From positions 27,451,501-27,515,500 of the forward strand of contig JAPTOF010000003.1 of the NCBI GenBank assembly GCA_028554755.1: a stretch of DNA of 64,000 bases. Reading direction: 5' to 3'. Shown in pieces: positions 1 to 13,400 of the stretch (the first letter of the stretch is position 1; the number at the start of each line of letters is the position of its first letter). The notes beneath the pieces are model-generated. The model was not told the origin of the DNA, did not search any database, and saw only the letters and a program-made list of their open reading frames with translations. The DNA comes from Cordia subcordata (taxonomy: Eukaryota; Streptophyta; Magnoliopsida; Boraginales; Cordiaceae). Made by a program: the position numbers and the translations under genes.

Positions 1-23
1 GAGTCAAATTTTACAGCCACTGA

Positions 24-587
24 TAGGGGTGAGCAAAAACTGAACCAAACCGAAAACCGAACCGAACCGAATTGAGTTCGGTCTATTCGGTTTGGTTATT
101 TGATCTATTCGATTCGGTTCGGTTATTTTCTTAAAAAAAATTCGGTCTATTCAGTTCGGTTTGGTTAGTATGAAAAATGACCGAATAGACCGAATTAACC
201 GAATTGTATTTTTATATATTAAAAATATTTAATATTTTGTGCATCAATTAGGATTTATATATTGTTTATTAGAATTTGTTTATATAATTATGCTTCATTA
301 TATATTGTTTATGATATATTTAATGAATAAGAGTGATTACTTTAGGTTTATTGTATTTTTCTTGCAACAATTTATCCCATTTTATTTCTTTTTTTTAAAA
401 AAAATTTATTGGTTAATTTCGATTTTAACCGAACCGAACCGAATAGACCAAAATATATTTCAGTTTCGGTTTATTCGATTTTTAGATAATTCGGTTCGGT
501 TCGGTTCGATTTTCAAAATTAGAAAAAATTTCGATTCGATTCGGTTCGGTCTATTCGGTTTGGTTAAAAATCGAATGTTCACCCCTA
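24..587. mobile_element. hAT-type non-autonomous foldback element (MITE)
   Basis: The ends are near-perfect inverted repeats (TAGGGGTGAGCA at 24-35, TGTTCACCCCTA at 576-587). They are flanked by the 8-bp direct repeat GCCACTGA (16-23 and 588-595), the target-site size of hAT elements. Each subterminal arm is packed with short CCGAACCGAA / TTCGGTTCGG motifs in opposite orientation, so a transcript would fold into a long hairpin. The centre is AT-rich. The open frames across it (239-595 plus, 460-675 minus) only read through the arms; no transposase is seen. Confidence 0.88.
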
Positions 588-595
588 GCCACTGA

Positions 596-1787
596 CGCGA
601 GTCATGGGATTTTGAAGGAGAGACTGATAGGTGTCGATAGAAATTCAAAGTGCCAGGGACTGTCACCTGGCGCACCCGGTTAATCTGTCGGCGAGTACTA
701 GTATCGGCACCGACAGGTGGATATTATTCCGGTAAATTTTTAAGCCACTAAAATATTATGTGAGGGGTGAAATAAGTCGAGGGACATATATAGGGTCCAG
801 TCTTGATGTGCTCTCTCTTTCGTTGGTTGTATGTATGTCGTAGGATATGGACATTTGCATTTTTTATGGTATTTGTGCATGTTAGATGAAAGAAATGCTA
901 TTTTATCGTATCTTATGAGTGTCGGAAGTTCGAGTTAAAGGTGAAATTAAAAAAAAAAAAAAAGAAGTAAATTCCTTTTATTGGTGTGAAAAAATGTGCC
1001 AAAAATATGTTTGTCAAATTCAATTTCTCAAGCTCGATATATTAGACATGACGAGGCAAACTTGTGTTTTCTCATATTGCTCGTGTTTAATATACATATA
1101 TATATATATATATGCATGTATTGGGATGTTTCATTTGCATAAAAAAATTTATAATTTTAAGGCAAATTATACATACTTCTCCCTCAAGGAAAAATAATTA
1201 AAAAAAAAAAGTTGCAAAAGCCCGGTGGAAAAGCTTGGTTCCCTTTGGCATCTGACGTGACGCCCTTCCTTCATTCATCTCGGAAGAGAAAAAGTTTAGC
1301 TAGGATACCTTTGAATTAGTTTTTTTTTTCCTACATAAAAAATATATATATTCTTTTTAGAAGGTAGCCAAAAAATCTAATTTAAAAAATATATGTTTTT
1401 TGAAAAAGTAATCAAAAATCGGTTTAAAAAGAAAATAACAATTCAAAAGAAACCCTAGTTAAAAGCCTATTTAATTTTGCTTATTTTGTAATTTATAAAT
1501 TTTTTTAAAAAAATATTTTTTATATATATTTTTATTATTTATAACTTACAAGCTCCAAATAAACTTGGCCAATGAGGTCGTAAGCGTGATTTGACCAATC
1601 AAAGTTTCTCAATGCATGCTCATTATTGCTCAAGGAAGGCCGCCATGCATAATCTTCTAGCTCAAAGGAAAAAGAAAAAAAAAAAAGGGACAAAAACTGC
1701 ACCTAGTAAAAATGTCTAATCCATGAGAGATGCCTAGAGATGACCTTGTAGCTCGTAGATGGACAAATGATATCTGCAGTAAAAAAA

Positions 1788-1828
<41 letters not shown>

Positions 1829-4800
1829 CAAACATATATTCAATGCAAACTAGTTTCAAAATTTTTGTTAAGCTGTTGAGTTTCATCTCACCCTCCGATG
1901 TTGATTCTTTCTCATTATTAATAGCCCTTTCAGTTCGTTACCTTTTTCTTTTCAACTTAATATTGAATTTATCCAATTAAATAAACTAATATAAAAATTA
2001 AATTGTTATATGACAAAAGTAAACGTTGTGGAATAAAATAATTATATTCTCTTAACACCAATTTCTTAATCTCAAAAAAAGAATAATATTTGACGATCGC
2101 AAATGGTTTGATTGGAGGAGACGGAACCATGGCAGGTAGATGATCACGTATCCACTTGACTTCACAACCAATAAAGGAGGCGATGAGTGGGCTCACCTGC
2201 ATGATCTTGACCGTCCAACTTGCAACCCCAACAGCCTTCTTCTTCTTTCTTCTTTATATATATATATAAAATACAACCCATCAGCTAGGAGGACCGAAAT
2301 ATGACTCTCCACCCGTTACTGGATTATTTATTTCTCAGTGGTTAAAAAATAAAAATAAAAAGATTGTGTTTTTTTTAAACATACTTTTTTGAATTTTTTA
2401 AAATATTTTTTGAAGAAGTCAAAATTCTGATTTTTTGGGGGAAAAAAAAACTGAACTTGAGTTTTTTTTTAAAAAAAATTTAATCTAAATACTCATAACG
2501 AGGTTAAGCAAAACCAAAAAGGAACATAGATATAGGAATTTGACATGATCCAACGAGAAGAACGAAAGATTTTTTTTTCTTAATGTCAACCTTTTAAAGG
2601 AGAATATTTTGTATTACATAACATACCACATTTAGAAGTCCTCACTGTAATAATACACTACATTTATAATTTGCTATTTGGTTTTCAGAAATTAGAAATT
2701 CATTACATTTTGTTCTATTGGTCCCAGCAAACAATTTTCAAACCCGCCTAGAATTCACATTCCCGACAAATACCAAACTTTACCGAGGTGTTTACGCAAA
2801 ACTTTCACGTATTCAATATTCACGAGGTATCTGTATTTTTTTTCTTTTTGTGAATAATATTACATTTATCTATGAATTTCACAAAATGGTGCTTGCCACG
2901 TCAGCTTGTTAGAAATTCTTGGTAACGTTGGAGTTTTTCATGTCCTTAATTTGGAACATCGTCTTGCTCACATAGTCCATGTATAAGAAATAGGAAAACT
3001 TGTTAAGTGTGTATTGTATGGTAGAGCTTTTATGATTAAAGTGACATCTAGTTTGTTGCGGCTCTTTCAAGAAAAGTTGTTAAAGCGTATAAAAAAAGAA
3101 ACAAATCTACTGAATTAAGTGCGGCATTTAAAGTTTGCCTAAACTCCATGTTTATTTAGATAACAAGAAACGAAATTATTAGATTCTTTTTTTCTTTTTG
3201 GGTCTAAAATCCATGTTTATTTTGATATAAGGTGCACATAAATTAAAAACTTGAAATTATCCTTAAAAAAACTATGAAGTCCACTTTAGATATGTATTGA
3301 GATGATGAATTTAATGATATTGCAATGTGCTGCAACATATATTTTAAATTAGTTAATAGTTAAATAATATTTATCAAACCACATTTAAAAAATTTATTGC
3401 AATAAATCATTATTCGATCATCTTGTTTAATTTTTAGCTCATTCTCGAAGATTTGGAACAGAAGGAAAAATCTCTGTAATTGTTACTCTATAAACCATTC
3501 CATGTATCTTCATTTTTAAACGTTGAGGAGCTTCAACAGAACTTAAGAAGCTTCAAACCTCGTCCTTGGACTATACAGCATGTGAGGTCAGAAAGGTATT
3601 TTATTGTCTGTTTTGAAAAAAAAAATAATAATCAAAGCATGTGACATTTGAGTGAATCAAGCAATAAATCTCCAAGTTCATAGTATTAATATTTTCCCTA
3701 CTAATTTAATTAATATCTCACTATTTATATATACAACTAAGAGAGTTAAAAGAATGCTAGAGCTTCATTTTAAAATACAGCATGTGCAATTGAAGATACT
3801 GTTGATGGACTCTGTCCATTCATTTTTGGACCAAAAAACACAGAATCATGTGTCCATTTTGAGCAAATCAAGCAATAATTTTCTGGGCTGTTAGTGTGAT
3901 CTGGCGGCCCCACTTGGGGGGTCGTGGATGATATTGTATGGCTGTATAGTGGACCCCACGCACCATGGTTCCCTAGACCCACAAACCATCATTTTACTTA
4001 ATTCATTTTTTATTAAATAGCAATATCTTGAAGAAGAAATCTTGAAAGTAATCCGTATCTTTCCGCTGAAGACTTGCTTAGTAAAATTAGTTGTTAGGAT
4101 AAATGATAACAATTTGAAAAGTTGATAGTTGTTTAAGTATCTTAATTGTTTTAGTAGTTTGACTAGCTAATTGAATAAAATATATTCATTAAAATTAACG
4201 ATTGAGCTAGTTAATGAATGTAAAATAACATAAAAAAATATTAATATCACTTTTTATTATTATGATAGCTATAATTGTTATTACTATTATGGAAATAAGA
4301 TAATTTATTTTATAATTAAAAATATATTTTTTATAATAATATTTTATTATTAAAACATTATAAAATTATTTCTTATAAAATTTTAATATAGTGTTTCAAA
4401 AATTTATTTTTCAAAAATTTCTTATTTTTGAAAAAAAATAAATTTGAGTTCTTTTCCTTTATAATTTCAATTTTTCTCAAAGCAAAATCAAATACTTGTT
4501 ACCAAAAGCACCATTTTATAAAATTCGTTATGAAAATAAGTTAATTCAAAGAAATACGAGCATCAAAACTGCTAGTTGCTTAGCATGAAATATTGACGAG
4601 GCTGCTCTTTTTTCTTTTTCTTTTTTTTTTTAAAATCTCTTGTAAATATGGTTTGGCTCAAACTTTATTCCAAGTTTTATTTTTATGATATACGCACTTT
4701 TTACTTAAAAAGAAACGGTACCATATCTTATGTAATTTTTATCTGCTTTTATAAAGACATTACGAAAACATTAATACTAAGGTTTGCTTTTCAGTAATAT

Positions 4801-5929
4801 GTAATTGCAACTTTAGTTCTTAAATTTTCTCACAAGAACGTCAACCAAAAGGGTCACAATTTATTTCCAAAAGTTAAAAATATATATATAATTATAACTA
4901 TAATATAAACAAAAAAATACATGTACTTTATATAAATCGTACGACTATGGTGTTTTTTAGCTTTTATTTTATTTTCGCCAGATCTAAATTTTCGTACTGA
5001 TTAAGCTACGTATCTCCACGTGGCATGTTATATTGGTCCAAGTAGAGAAAGAACATCATAAAAATATCAAGGAATAAAAACCTAAAAAAAGAAATTAAAA
5101 TCCACAAGATTCTAAAGCAAAAAATGAGAAAAAAAGAAAATTCTAAAGCAAAAGTCACGTGACTTCTGTCTGGCACTGCCAGATCCAAGCTGGCACACCC
5201 TCTTGGATTCTCGCCGTGTGGGCTCCAAGAGGATTGTCGACCGTTGGGATGATCCACCGTGGCAAGATGTGTGGACGAGTATCAACCGACGCCGTAACGT
5301 GCTCGATGTCCCACACGACGTGGTCGCTTACATGCTCGCACGCACGTTGCACATGACCAATGATTAGGTTTTTACCCAAATCAAATAGCAATTCTATTAA
5401 CACTCCGAAGTACGTGAATGATATGTCAAGAACCAACATTTATGAGAATGTGACATTTGAAAGGTATAATTGTCAAAAAATTAGAGCACGAAAATTTCAG
5501 ATAAACTAAAGAATTATACTAGACATGTTTGTATGTATAGCTGCCAAAGAAAAGAAGAGAAAAGAGAGATAGACTTTTAGATATTTCCTATAGAATACAT
5601 AGCAACTATAAAAATTTGAAATTAACTTGTACAGTTTGACATTTTTGTTGTTCATTTGGGAACTTATTATTATGCATTGCACCATGTCTAAATTGTACGC
5701 AAAGCAAACGCACAAGAAGGTTACTTTTTTCGTGATTAGAAGTCTAATTGAAGGTTATGCTGTCTTTTCCCTGATCAACCTTTTATGGATACATGTCAAC
5801 CAACAAACAAATCATGACGCAAAGAACATTTCATTTAGTCGTTAAAAGTATGCATCTTAATAACTATTGATTTCGAAATATGGTCATGTGTGACCATATT
5901 TAGTAATTGAAAGGAGGGTCACGCTAGAT
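596..5929. other. Intergenic, AT-rich, no supported gene
   Basis: Only short spurious frames are present. Visible items are a (TA)n tract at about 1792-1824, poly-A/T runs, and possible MITE remnants near 1310-1460 and 2340-2500. A perfect G-box palindrome AGTCACGTGACT lies at about 5154-5165, at the edge of a GC-richer patch (about 5150-5360). The frames in that patch overlap on both strands and have no recognisable domain. Confidence 0.6.
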
Positions 5930-5939
5930 TGATTGTTGC

Positions 5940-6536
5940 CGAGTAGAGTAATTCAGGATTTTATTAAGTAGTCTTATATTTTATAAATTTTTTATATGGA
6001 AAGAATAATAATACTCTAACATTTCTCCGGGTCATACATGGACAAATATAATTAGCCAATAACTTGGGCTTAATACTCTAACACTCCCCCTCATTCACAC
6101 ATAGACAAATATAATTAGCCAATAACTTGGGCTTAATATTCCAACATTCCCTCTCATGTGTGACTTTATGGTTTCGACCTAAAACTAATTAGTTGATATG
6201 AGAAGTAGCCCAGGATCTTATTATTTTTCTATGTGGGAGTAGAATATATTCTAAAACTCCCTTCACATGTGACCCAAAAACAAGAACAACCAAAAATAGG
6301 TGCTTAAATGAGCCAAGAACTAGAACCAAGAAACAGGTGCTCAAACGAGTCAAAGAGCGAAGATGGGTCACACGTATAGGTGCGAGAGACTAGGCTAAGA
6401 CTCAACTCTGATGCCATGTGAAGAATCTTGATGTTTTATCATAAAACCAATTAATGTTAAATAGAATTGCCCAAGATTTTATTAAATGGTCTTGAATCTT
6501 ATGAAATTTCTATATGGAAGAAATAATATTCTAACA
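5940..6536 (-). mobile_element. Decayed TRIM retroelement array with three related LTR copies
   Basis: Three related segments (about 5940-6021, 6157-6256 and 6418-6536) share a poly-purine-rich core and end in CTAACA or a close variant. The best preserved one begins TGTGAAGAATC right after CTCTGATGCCATG (about 6405-6417). That motif is a one-base variant of the reverse complement of the initiator-Met tRNA primer-binding site, so the element lies on the minus strand. The pyrimidine tract ACTCCCCCTCAT at 6083-6094 fits a minus-strand polypurine tract. A roughly 63-bp unit (GACAAATATAATTAGCC...) is repeated at 6041 and 6104. No coding capacity. Confidence 0.6.
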
Positions 6537-9500
6537 CTTGAGGAAGAATGCATTGTCTTTGTGCGTGAGCGGACATTCAAGCACTCAACGTTTTCGATAA
6601 ATGTATAACGTTCTCAAAGATACAAGTAAATTCTACTTATATATAACGCTCTCCAATACAAGCGAAAAGAACAAAAGTTATATATTTGTTAAATTCTGTT
6701 TATAATCGAGTAAAAGTCATAAGTAAATGCGAATGAACTCAAAAGTCAAAAACGTTGTTTCGTTACAATATGACTCGAATAAAGTAGATCAAGGCCCGTG
6801 TCTCTGGGTACTACCCATTGTTCAATCACAGTTTCACAAATTCAACTCTTTCTGAATAGAGGCAAATAACAAAAATATTAGGCATATAAATAGTTATAAT
6901 TCCACTTATGATTAAACCGTTATAGTTCCACTTCTGTCTTTCCTTTGTGTACTCCAGTTAATTGAGTATATAATCTCCCATGTGCTCCTGCCCCAACTTT
7001 CCAACCATCAACTCATTTTCTGCTTGTTTTTTCCTTTTGATGGTGACCACACAAAAGATCGGTCTAGTGAAGCATGAAAAGATGATTTCTTTTTATAAAT
7101 CTCGTGTGGAATCATCAACTAGGTCTCTTGCATATCATTACTTAATTTGAATAATTTAAGCAATTACATTGTGTGACAACACGATTGCACGTAGTAAACT
7201 TCGTCTTCTTTTTTTTTTTTATTTAATTTTTATGGCAAAAATTCATCTAAAAAAATTAGACTAGAATCACGAGACTCAAAAAAAGGAAAAGAAAAGATTT
7301 GTGGTGTAGTAATATAATGTACCCGAAATCCAAAGGCATATTCCAAGTTAGTTAAAACTAAATCATATTTATAATAGAAGAATATAGGTTTGAAATCGGA
7401 ATTAGCGGAGCCAGGACCCTGAGGTCAAGGGGAGTACATAAATTTTTTTGGCTCAAATTTAAAAAATTAATTTTAAAAATATATAATGATTAATACAATA
7501 ATGATATCTATTATCTACACTTTATAATGGTCATTCAACATAATTTCATATTTTGAAATCATTAAATATTCAATTCACTATTGAGGTTAAATTACTAAAG
7601 ATATCTATCTTTATAAAAGTGATCATTCAATCTATTGCTGTGCTATTTTTTTTTATTCTTCTCTCCTTTCTCTGTTTTTTTTTTCTCTTTTTATTTGCTT
7701 GCATTTTTATTTTCTTGATTTTCACAATAAAAAAATTACAAAGATTTTTTTTTATCCTAAATTGTTTTATTTTTATTTGGCTAAAAACCAAAAACAATAA
7801 TATATAATAATTCTCATTATGATCACGATACGATGCACTCTAGTTATAAGGGGCACGTCTCATATAATTTGCCCTCTTATTATAAGATTAAAAAAAATAA
7901 TAGTAATATTTTTTTCCAAAAAATTCAGGGGTGCCTCACTCTAAGGTGGCTCCGCCACATGTAAGGTGAATTTCGTGGATTTCAAACGAATTGCCAAATT
8001 CGCGTTGTGCTCCATGCACGGACCATGCATGTTTTTTCTACATACTAATTATTAAACACAAAATCACGTTCGCTCTATTGGTTGATTTTAGTAGTCAAAC
8101 TCACAATTATTTGAGCAAATAAAACTAAAAAGCGGCCTTGCTGTAATCGCGTACTTGTATATGTATTTTGCACTACTATTTGTAAGTCCATTTCCACACT
8201 AACAGGATAAATATTCCAAGGGGACCTCAATGACAAAAAAAAAAAAAAAAAGGAAAAGAAAAAAGGAAAGAGAGAAAAAGAAAATTGAAGGGTTCGTTTA
8301 GTCTAGATTATAATTATAATTGATCTTCGTGATTATTCAAAATGGAACTTGCCATTTTCATTAAAACTATCAATTTTAATTTATTGTCAACAACTGTCAA
8401 TGCTCATAGTTTCAAATTCAAAACTGTAGAATCAATCATTCTAAAATATCTCAAACCATGGTATTTTCCCTCCCTCTAAGGGAGAGAAGTTTTGACTAAA
8501 ATCAATTCTTAGTAACTACACTTATTAGATTATCGGTCTCTGATTTTCTTTAAATTAAAAAAGAAAAATCCAAGTCGAATGGGTTCTTAATTAATGATTA
8601 TATATGCATATATATGAGACTTGCTTATTTAGTCGTTTACATGCTTGTGTTGGACGTCCTAATTAATAATTATGATCAAGTTATTCTTCGAGAATAGATT
8701 ATAACAACATAATCTCGTATCTTCCAAGTGAAGAAAAAGAAGGCAATCATACGAAAACGTTACATGTTCTTGTCTGATAACTTAAAAAAAGGGAGGAGAT
8801 AAAAAGAAGTAGATCAATCCATTATGATAAGTGGCTGTACGTTTCAAACACTATAATTAGAAATTTTAATTCCGTGGATCATCAGTAGAAAGGAAACAAT
8901 TAAATTCATCACAAGGAAAAATTAGAAGAAACTTGCATGCATGCATCAATCAATCCCTCATGTGGCATGGTGCTGGCTTGTGCCGTTAAAGATTTGAATT
9001 CTCTTATAACATATAACGGTATCAATATTATCGTATTTAATCTCATTAATTTACTGAAATTGAAGCACGTTATAACAATGTTATTACAATATATTATTAG
9101 TGATATTATATTTTGTCAGGGAGTACTTTGGATGGTGATGATGCAATGAGTACACCTCAAGTTAGCTAAAAGATTGTGAAAGGTGATAATAAAGAGTACG
9201 AAATGAGCCAACTGAGGTCAATAATTTCAATGAGGTGTCCAACCAAAACTAGCTTCTAATTTGCAAATTAAAGTAGACTTTGCTTAGTGTTTTTCACCTT
9301 AAAAAAAAAAAAGAGAGAGAGAGAGAAATGCATTCTTTGTGAGCTGTTAATAATGCCTCATAGCCCGCCCGGGGGGGGGGGGTATGCAACAAACTGAAGT
9401 AATGAAGCTTTTCCGAAATTCGAACACCAAGGGCGCACTCTTTGGTTTTTCCTTTTCTTTTTTTATTTTTACAAATTAATTAAGGGCTAAAAAAGAAGAT

Positions 9501-9771
9501 GAAGATTCAACTTTAATGTTTAAGTTGAATAAGCCCTAAACTATGTGCCTCATCAATTTTCTTTTTCTTTTGGTGAACCAATTCCAATTTTGCAGAAAAA
9601 AGAGGCAAACGAGAATCAACATGGTCATGTTTCTTAGTTTCATGACAATAATTGTTCAAGCTTCTTGGCACTTCATCATATTTTGGAATTTTGGAAAAAA
9701 TTTTGTCATATATATGATTTTAATTTAAGATAGATGTAATTCCACTCGGAAAAACAAATGTATTTACTATA
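6537..9771. other. Intergenic, no supported gene
   Basis: AT-rich DNA. About 7398-7965 looks like a further decayed element: its ends carry GCGGAGCCAGG and its approximate inverse GGTGGCTCCGCCAC around an AT-rich core. A G-homopolymer follows a CCCGCCC stretch at about 9366-9382. The frames at 7553-7807, 8937-9149 and 9543-9728 are low-complexity and hydrophobic with no plant gene features. Confidence 0.55.
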
Positions 9772-10635
9772 GGGTAAATTTCACAATAAGGTTTCTCTAT
9801 TTTTCAAAGTGGTCCTTATTATTTTAAAATGTTCAAATTAGTCTTTAATGTTTCACAAATGTAGTTAGATTAGACCTTATTATTTAAAAAAATTTATATT
9901 AGTCCCAATGTTTCACAAAATTAGTCAAACTAGTCCCCATTATTTGAAAAGAATTCATACTAGTCCCTAGTGTTTTACAAACTTATTTAAGTTAGTCCCT
10001 GTTTTAAAAAAAAATGAATAAAAAATATTGGAACTAATTTTATTTTCTTCTTTTTTTATTCTTAGTTGACTATAATATCTTAAACTTTTGTACTGTGAAT
10101 TTCATTATGGAATAATTTTTAGACAATAAAAGTTCCTAATTTTCATTAAAAAATTTTAATCAGATGTCTAATGTATCTTATAAAAGTTCACAATAAATCC
10201 AAATATGCAAAGAATGCAATAACTATCATCCAAAATGTTAAATTCCTACTGCTTTTTTTCTTTTTGGCTAGGAATTCTTGCTTAAAAAAATAGATAATCA
10301 GATTTCGTTTTATAGCGCAAAGGGTAAGATTGTTAATTGATTTTATGTTTAAGGTCATTTGGGACATTTTCGTCAAAACTAACGTCTATTCTAATTATAG
10401 GGACTAATCTAACCCTAATAATTAAACATTATGGACTTGTATGAATTATTTGAAATAATAGGGATTAAAATTAAAAAATATGTAAACATTAGGAATTTAT
10501 TTGAATTTAACTCTAATTGCAGGGACTAATTTGATTATAATAAGTAAACATTAAGGACTTGTATGAATTATTTGTAATAATAGAGACTAAAATAAAAAAA
10601 AATATTAACATTAAGGACTTATTTGAATTTAACTT
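9772..10635. mobile_element. MULE-type non-autonomous foldback element
   Basis: The element is bounded by the 9-bp direct repeat TTTACTATA (9763-9771 and 10636-10644), the usual target-site length for Mutator-like elements. The ends are weakly inverted (GGGTAAATTTCA on the left; the right end reads AAGTTAAATTCAA on the minus strand). The left arm holds four or five tandem units of about 55 bp with the core TAGTCCCTAGTGTTT. The right arm holds the same unit inverted (AGGGACTAA, AACATTAGGA). No transposase frame. Confidence 0.75.
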
Positions 10636-10644
10636 TTTACTATA

Positions 10645-11922
10645 TAACCAAATGAGAGAATAATCCAAATTATTCACGCGCCAAGGCATAATCCAATTGG
10701 TTAAAAAAAAAAAAAAAGGCCAAATATTTGGTGGATAAAAACTGAGGTCAAATCACAAATCTTTACACCCCGACAATAATATTCAGAAGGTAGTAAGTGT
10801 ACTTTCCAACGTTAAAAATGGTGTAAAAAGTGCGAGAAAGCTGTGCTGCAACAAAATAGCGCGGTTAAATATAATACAAAACTTGACAAAAATAAAAAAA
10901 TAAATAAAATAAAATAAAAATACAGTACAAAAGAGTCGGGCATTGTTGAACCGCGTAAGGCTTCAGCCGACATATGATAATTAGGAAGAGACTAAAAATT
11001 AGTAAAAAGCAGAACGGATCAATTATCATTCGTCATCGTTAGTTATTGAAGTACAATTATTGGGGATTATTATGGTCTTTGAATTTTGATGTCTAACTTT
11101 GGGGAGTTTTCATTTATGTTTGTCAAATTGTTTGGTTTCTTGGTTGGTCAGTTGGACGATTAACATAATTATAAACGTGTCTTATTTAGACAAGTAACTA
11201 TAATCATTTAAGAGCTCATTTGAATTAATTTTTTTAAAAGTTTTTTTTTATTTTTATTTTTTTGAAATTATTTTTTTGAGAAGTTGAAATTTTGCCTTTT
11301 AAAAAAACTGATTATGATTTTTTTTTGAGTTTTAACTTTTTTACGTCAATTTAATTACTTATTGGTCAAAAAAAGTGCTTTTCTTTAAGAAACAAAATGT
11401 TTTTCAGTAAAAAAAGGTAATCCGAACAAACCTAAACCTAAATGTTCTACTGATAAGTTTTAAGATCTTAAGAATTACAATACTTTGCCATAAAATTTTA
11501 ACAATAACATTTGGCCGTGGTTGGATAAAAATGATCAAGTGTCATAGTAGGAAATTTTCAATTAATTAGAAAATTTGTGTAGTTCCTAACACAGATTAAT
11601 TGAGTAATCATAATAGATAAATTATAGTTATAAATTTAAAAATATCTAAATCAAGTTAATTTGTTGTGAAAACTCATTTCATCAAATATATTGAATTACT
11701 GTTTCTTACCATCAATCATAGTTAGGTCTTTTTGAGAGGTTTCATTAATCATAATTATTAACAAAAAATTAGACAAAGAATTTAGTGAAAATTTTAATTG
11801 GTGAGATTTATTCTCAAAAGTGATGACATAAATTTGAATATTATAAGAAATGGAAGTGGGGATTAAAAGAAGAAAAATCATAGCCAAACGAGATTATACA
11901 ATCATAAATTTGGAGATATTTA
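10645..11922. other. Intergenic with a probable MITE remnant
   Basis: No gene seen. About 11213-11440 has the look of an old MITE (GAGCTCATTTGAATTA at the left, TAATCCGAACAAACCT at the right, with an A/T-run core), but no target-site duplication could be fixed. Confidence 0.45.
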
Positions 11923-12323
11923 GAGTCTGTTTGGCCCAACTTTTGGAGACTCAAAAGTGATTTATGTGAGTTTAAAAGCAAAAATTGATGTGTTTGGCCC
12001 ATTTTTAAAAGAGCTTTTAAATAAAAACTGAAACTGAAAAAAACTAAAAAACCAAAAGCTCCAAATTGGAGCTTTTCAAAAAAGGCTTTTGAAAAGTTGT
12101 TTTTATGTCATGTCAAAAATTGTTTTTCTTTATTTTTCTTCAAAAATACTATTTTCTATTTTTTAAAATCTAATATTATACTCAAAACAACTGAAAGCTT
12201 AACTTCTATAATATCAGGCTAAACAATCAACTGCTTTTATTCAACAACACTTCTAAAAAAACTTTACTACTAAAAGTTCTACATCTCAACAACTGAAATC
12301 ACACAGTTAGGCCAAACAGAGCC
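11923..12323. mobile_element. PIF/Harbinger (Tourist-like) MITE
   Basis: Terminal inverted repeats GAGTCTGTTTGGCCCAAC (left) and GTTAGGCCAAACAGAGCC (right) match with few differences. They are flanked on both sides by TTA (11920-11922 and 12324-12326), the PIF/Harbinger target site. The element is 401 bp and non-coding, with a palindromic A/T-rich interior. Confidence 0.8.
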
Positions 12324-13400
12324 TTAGTCAGGATCCCTTTCGTGAAACCAAAGAAAATAACACTTGTAAATTCTAAGGAAAAAGTTGAAAGAAATAATTA
12401 ATGCGTGCAGGATAAAACAAAAAGTCATATAAATCAAACAACTTATTCACTTTTTTTTTTGTTTTTAAATTAACGCAACTTATTATATTTTGTATTCATT
12501 CTAGCGAGATATAATTTCATGAAGAAAATGAAACTTTATTAATTATTCAATTAAATATTAACCAACTGTAGCTAATCAGAATATTATTAGATTATTCAAT
12601 TAGAATGAAAATTAAGACTTAAAAGATTCACCCTCCCAAGATATTACACTTTTCTTTATGAGATGCACTTTTTTGGATTCTTTTACTTTTTTCCCCGTAA
12701 ATTTAAAATAGTAAAAATTTGATGCAGCTAATATCACCATTAATAGTTTTATCCCTTTATACCATATCTCTTAATACAAAAGATAAACAAAATAAAGGCA
12801 TATGGCAAAGAAATCCTGCCCTAGATTGGTTTTGGTTAGGGAAAAAACATTTTCTAAAAAAAAATAATTTTTTTTTGTAATAACTATTAAGTTTAGTATT
12901 CAAAAAAATTAAAACTCTAAAAAAAATTTAAATATATTTTTTTTAAAAAATCAAAATTTTCAAAATTTTTAAAAATATCTTTTTAAAAATAATTAAAAAA
13001 TATATATATTTTTAGAAAAGACCGATCTAAACGAACCCTAAATTTCCTCCAAACGAGCCAAACAATATTCAAATCAATTAAAAAAGTTAAACCCCACATG
13101 CACAGCCACACGTGTATGAATCTACAAATACGCGTATACATATGCAGTAAATGACACACAAAAAAGAAAGTAAACAAAGAAAAAAAAAACCCAAAAAAGA
13201 AAATCAAATTGAATTAAGTTGGAGAGAGCGGTGGCTATGGTGTGAAGGGTGTGGGGGACCCACACTGGTATTGAAGAAGACTTAAACATCAAGACAGTAG
13301 TGAGAAGAAAGAGAGTGAGAGATGAAAGGAATGATGATGATGAGAGAGTTAAAAAGCCAGCTAGCAATGAAGCTAGAACTTCACCTACCGTTCTTCCCTT
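12324..13400. other. Intergenic region and distal promoter of the GATA gene
   Basis: AT-rich, with another MITE-like stretch at about 12830-13040 (TTGGTTTTGGTTAGGG on the left, GATCTAAACGAACCCTAA on the right). The open frames at 12983-13790 on both strands overlap one another and the presumed GATA leader, and they show no domain. Confidence 0.45.

Noticed and set aside
239..675. Open frames on both strands at the left end
   Set aside because: They translate the subterminal repeats of the hAT foldback element and have no domain.
5006..5439. Overlapping frames on both strands in a GC-richer patch
   Set aside because: Mutually overlapping, no recognisable motif, no splice context. The G-box nearby does not make a gene.
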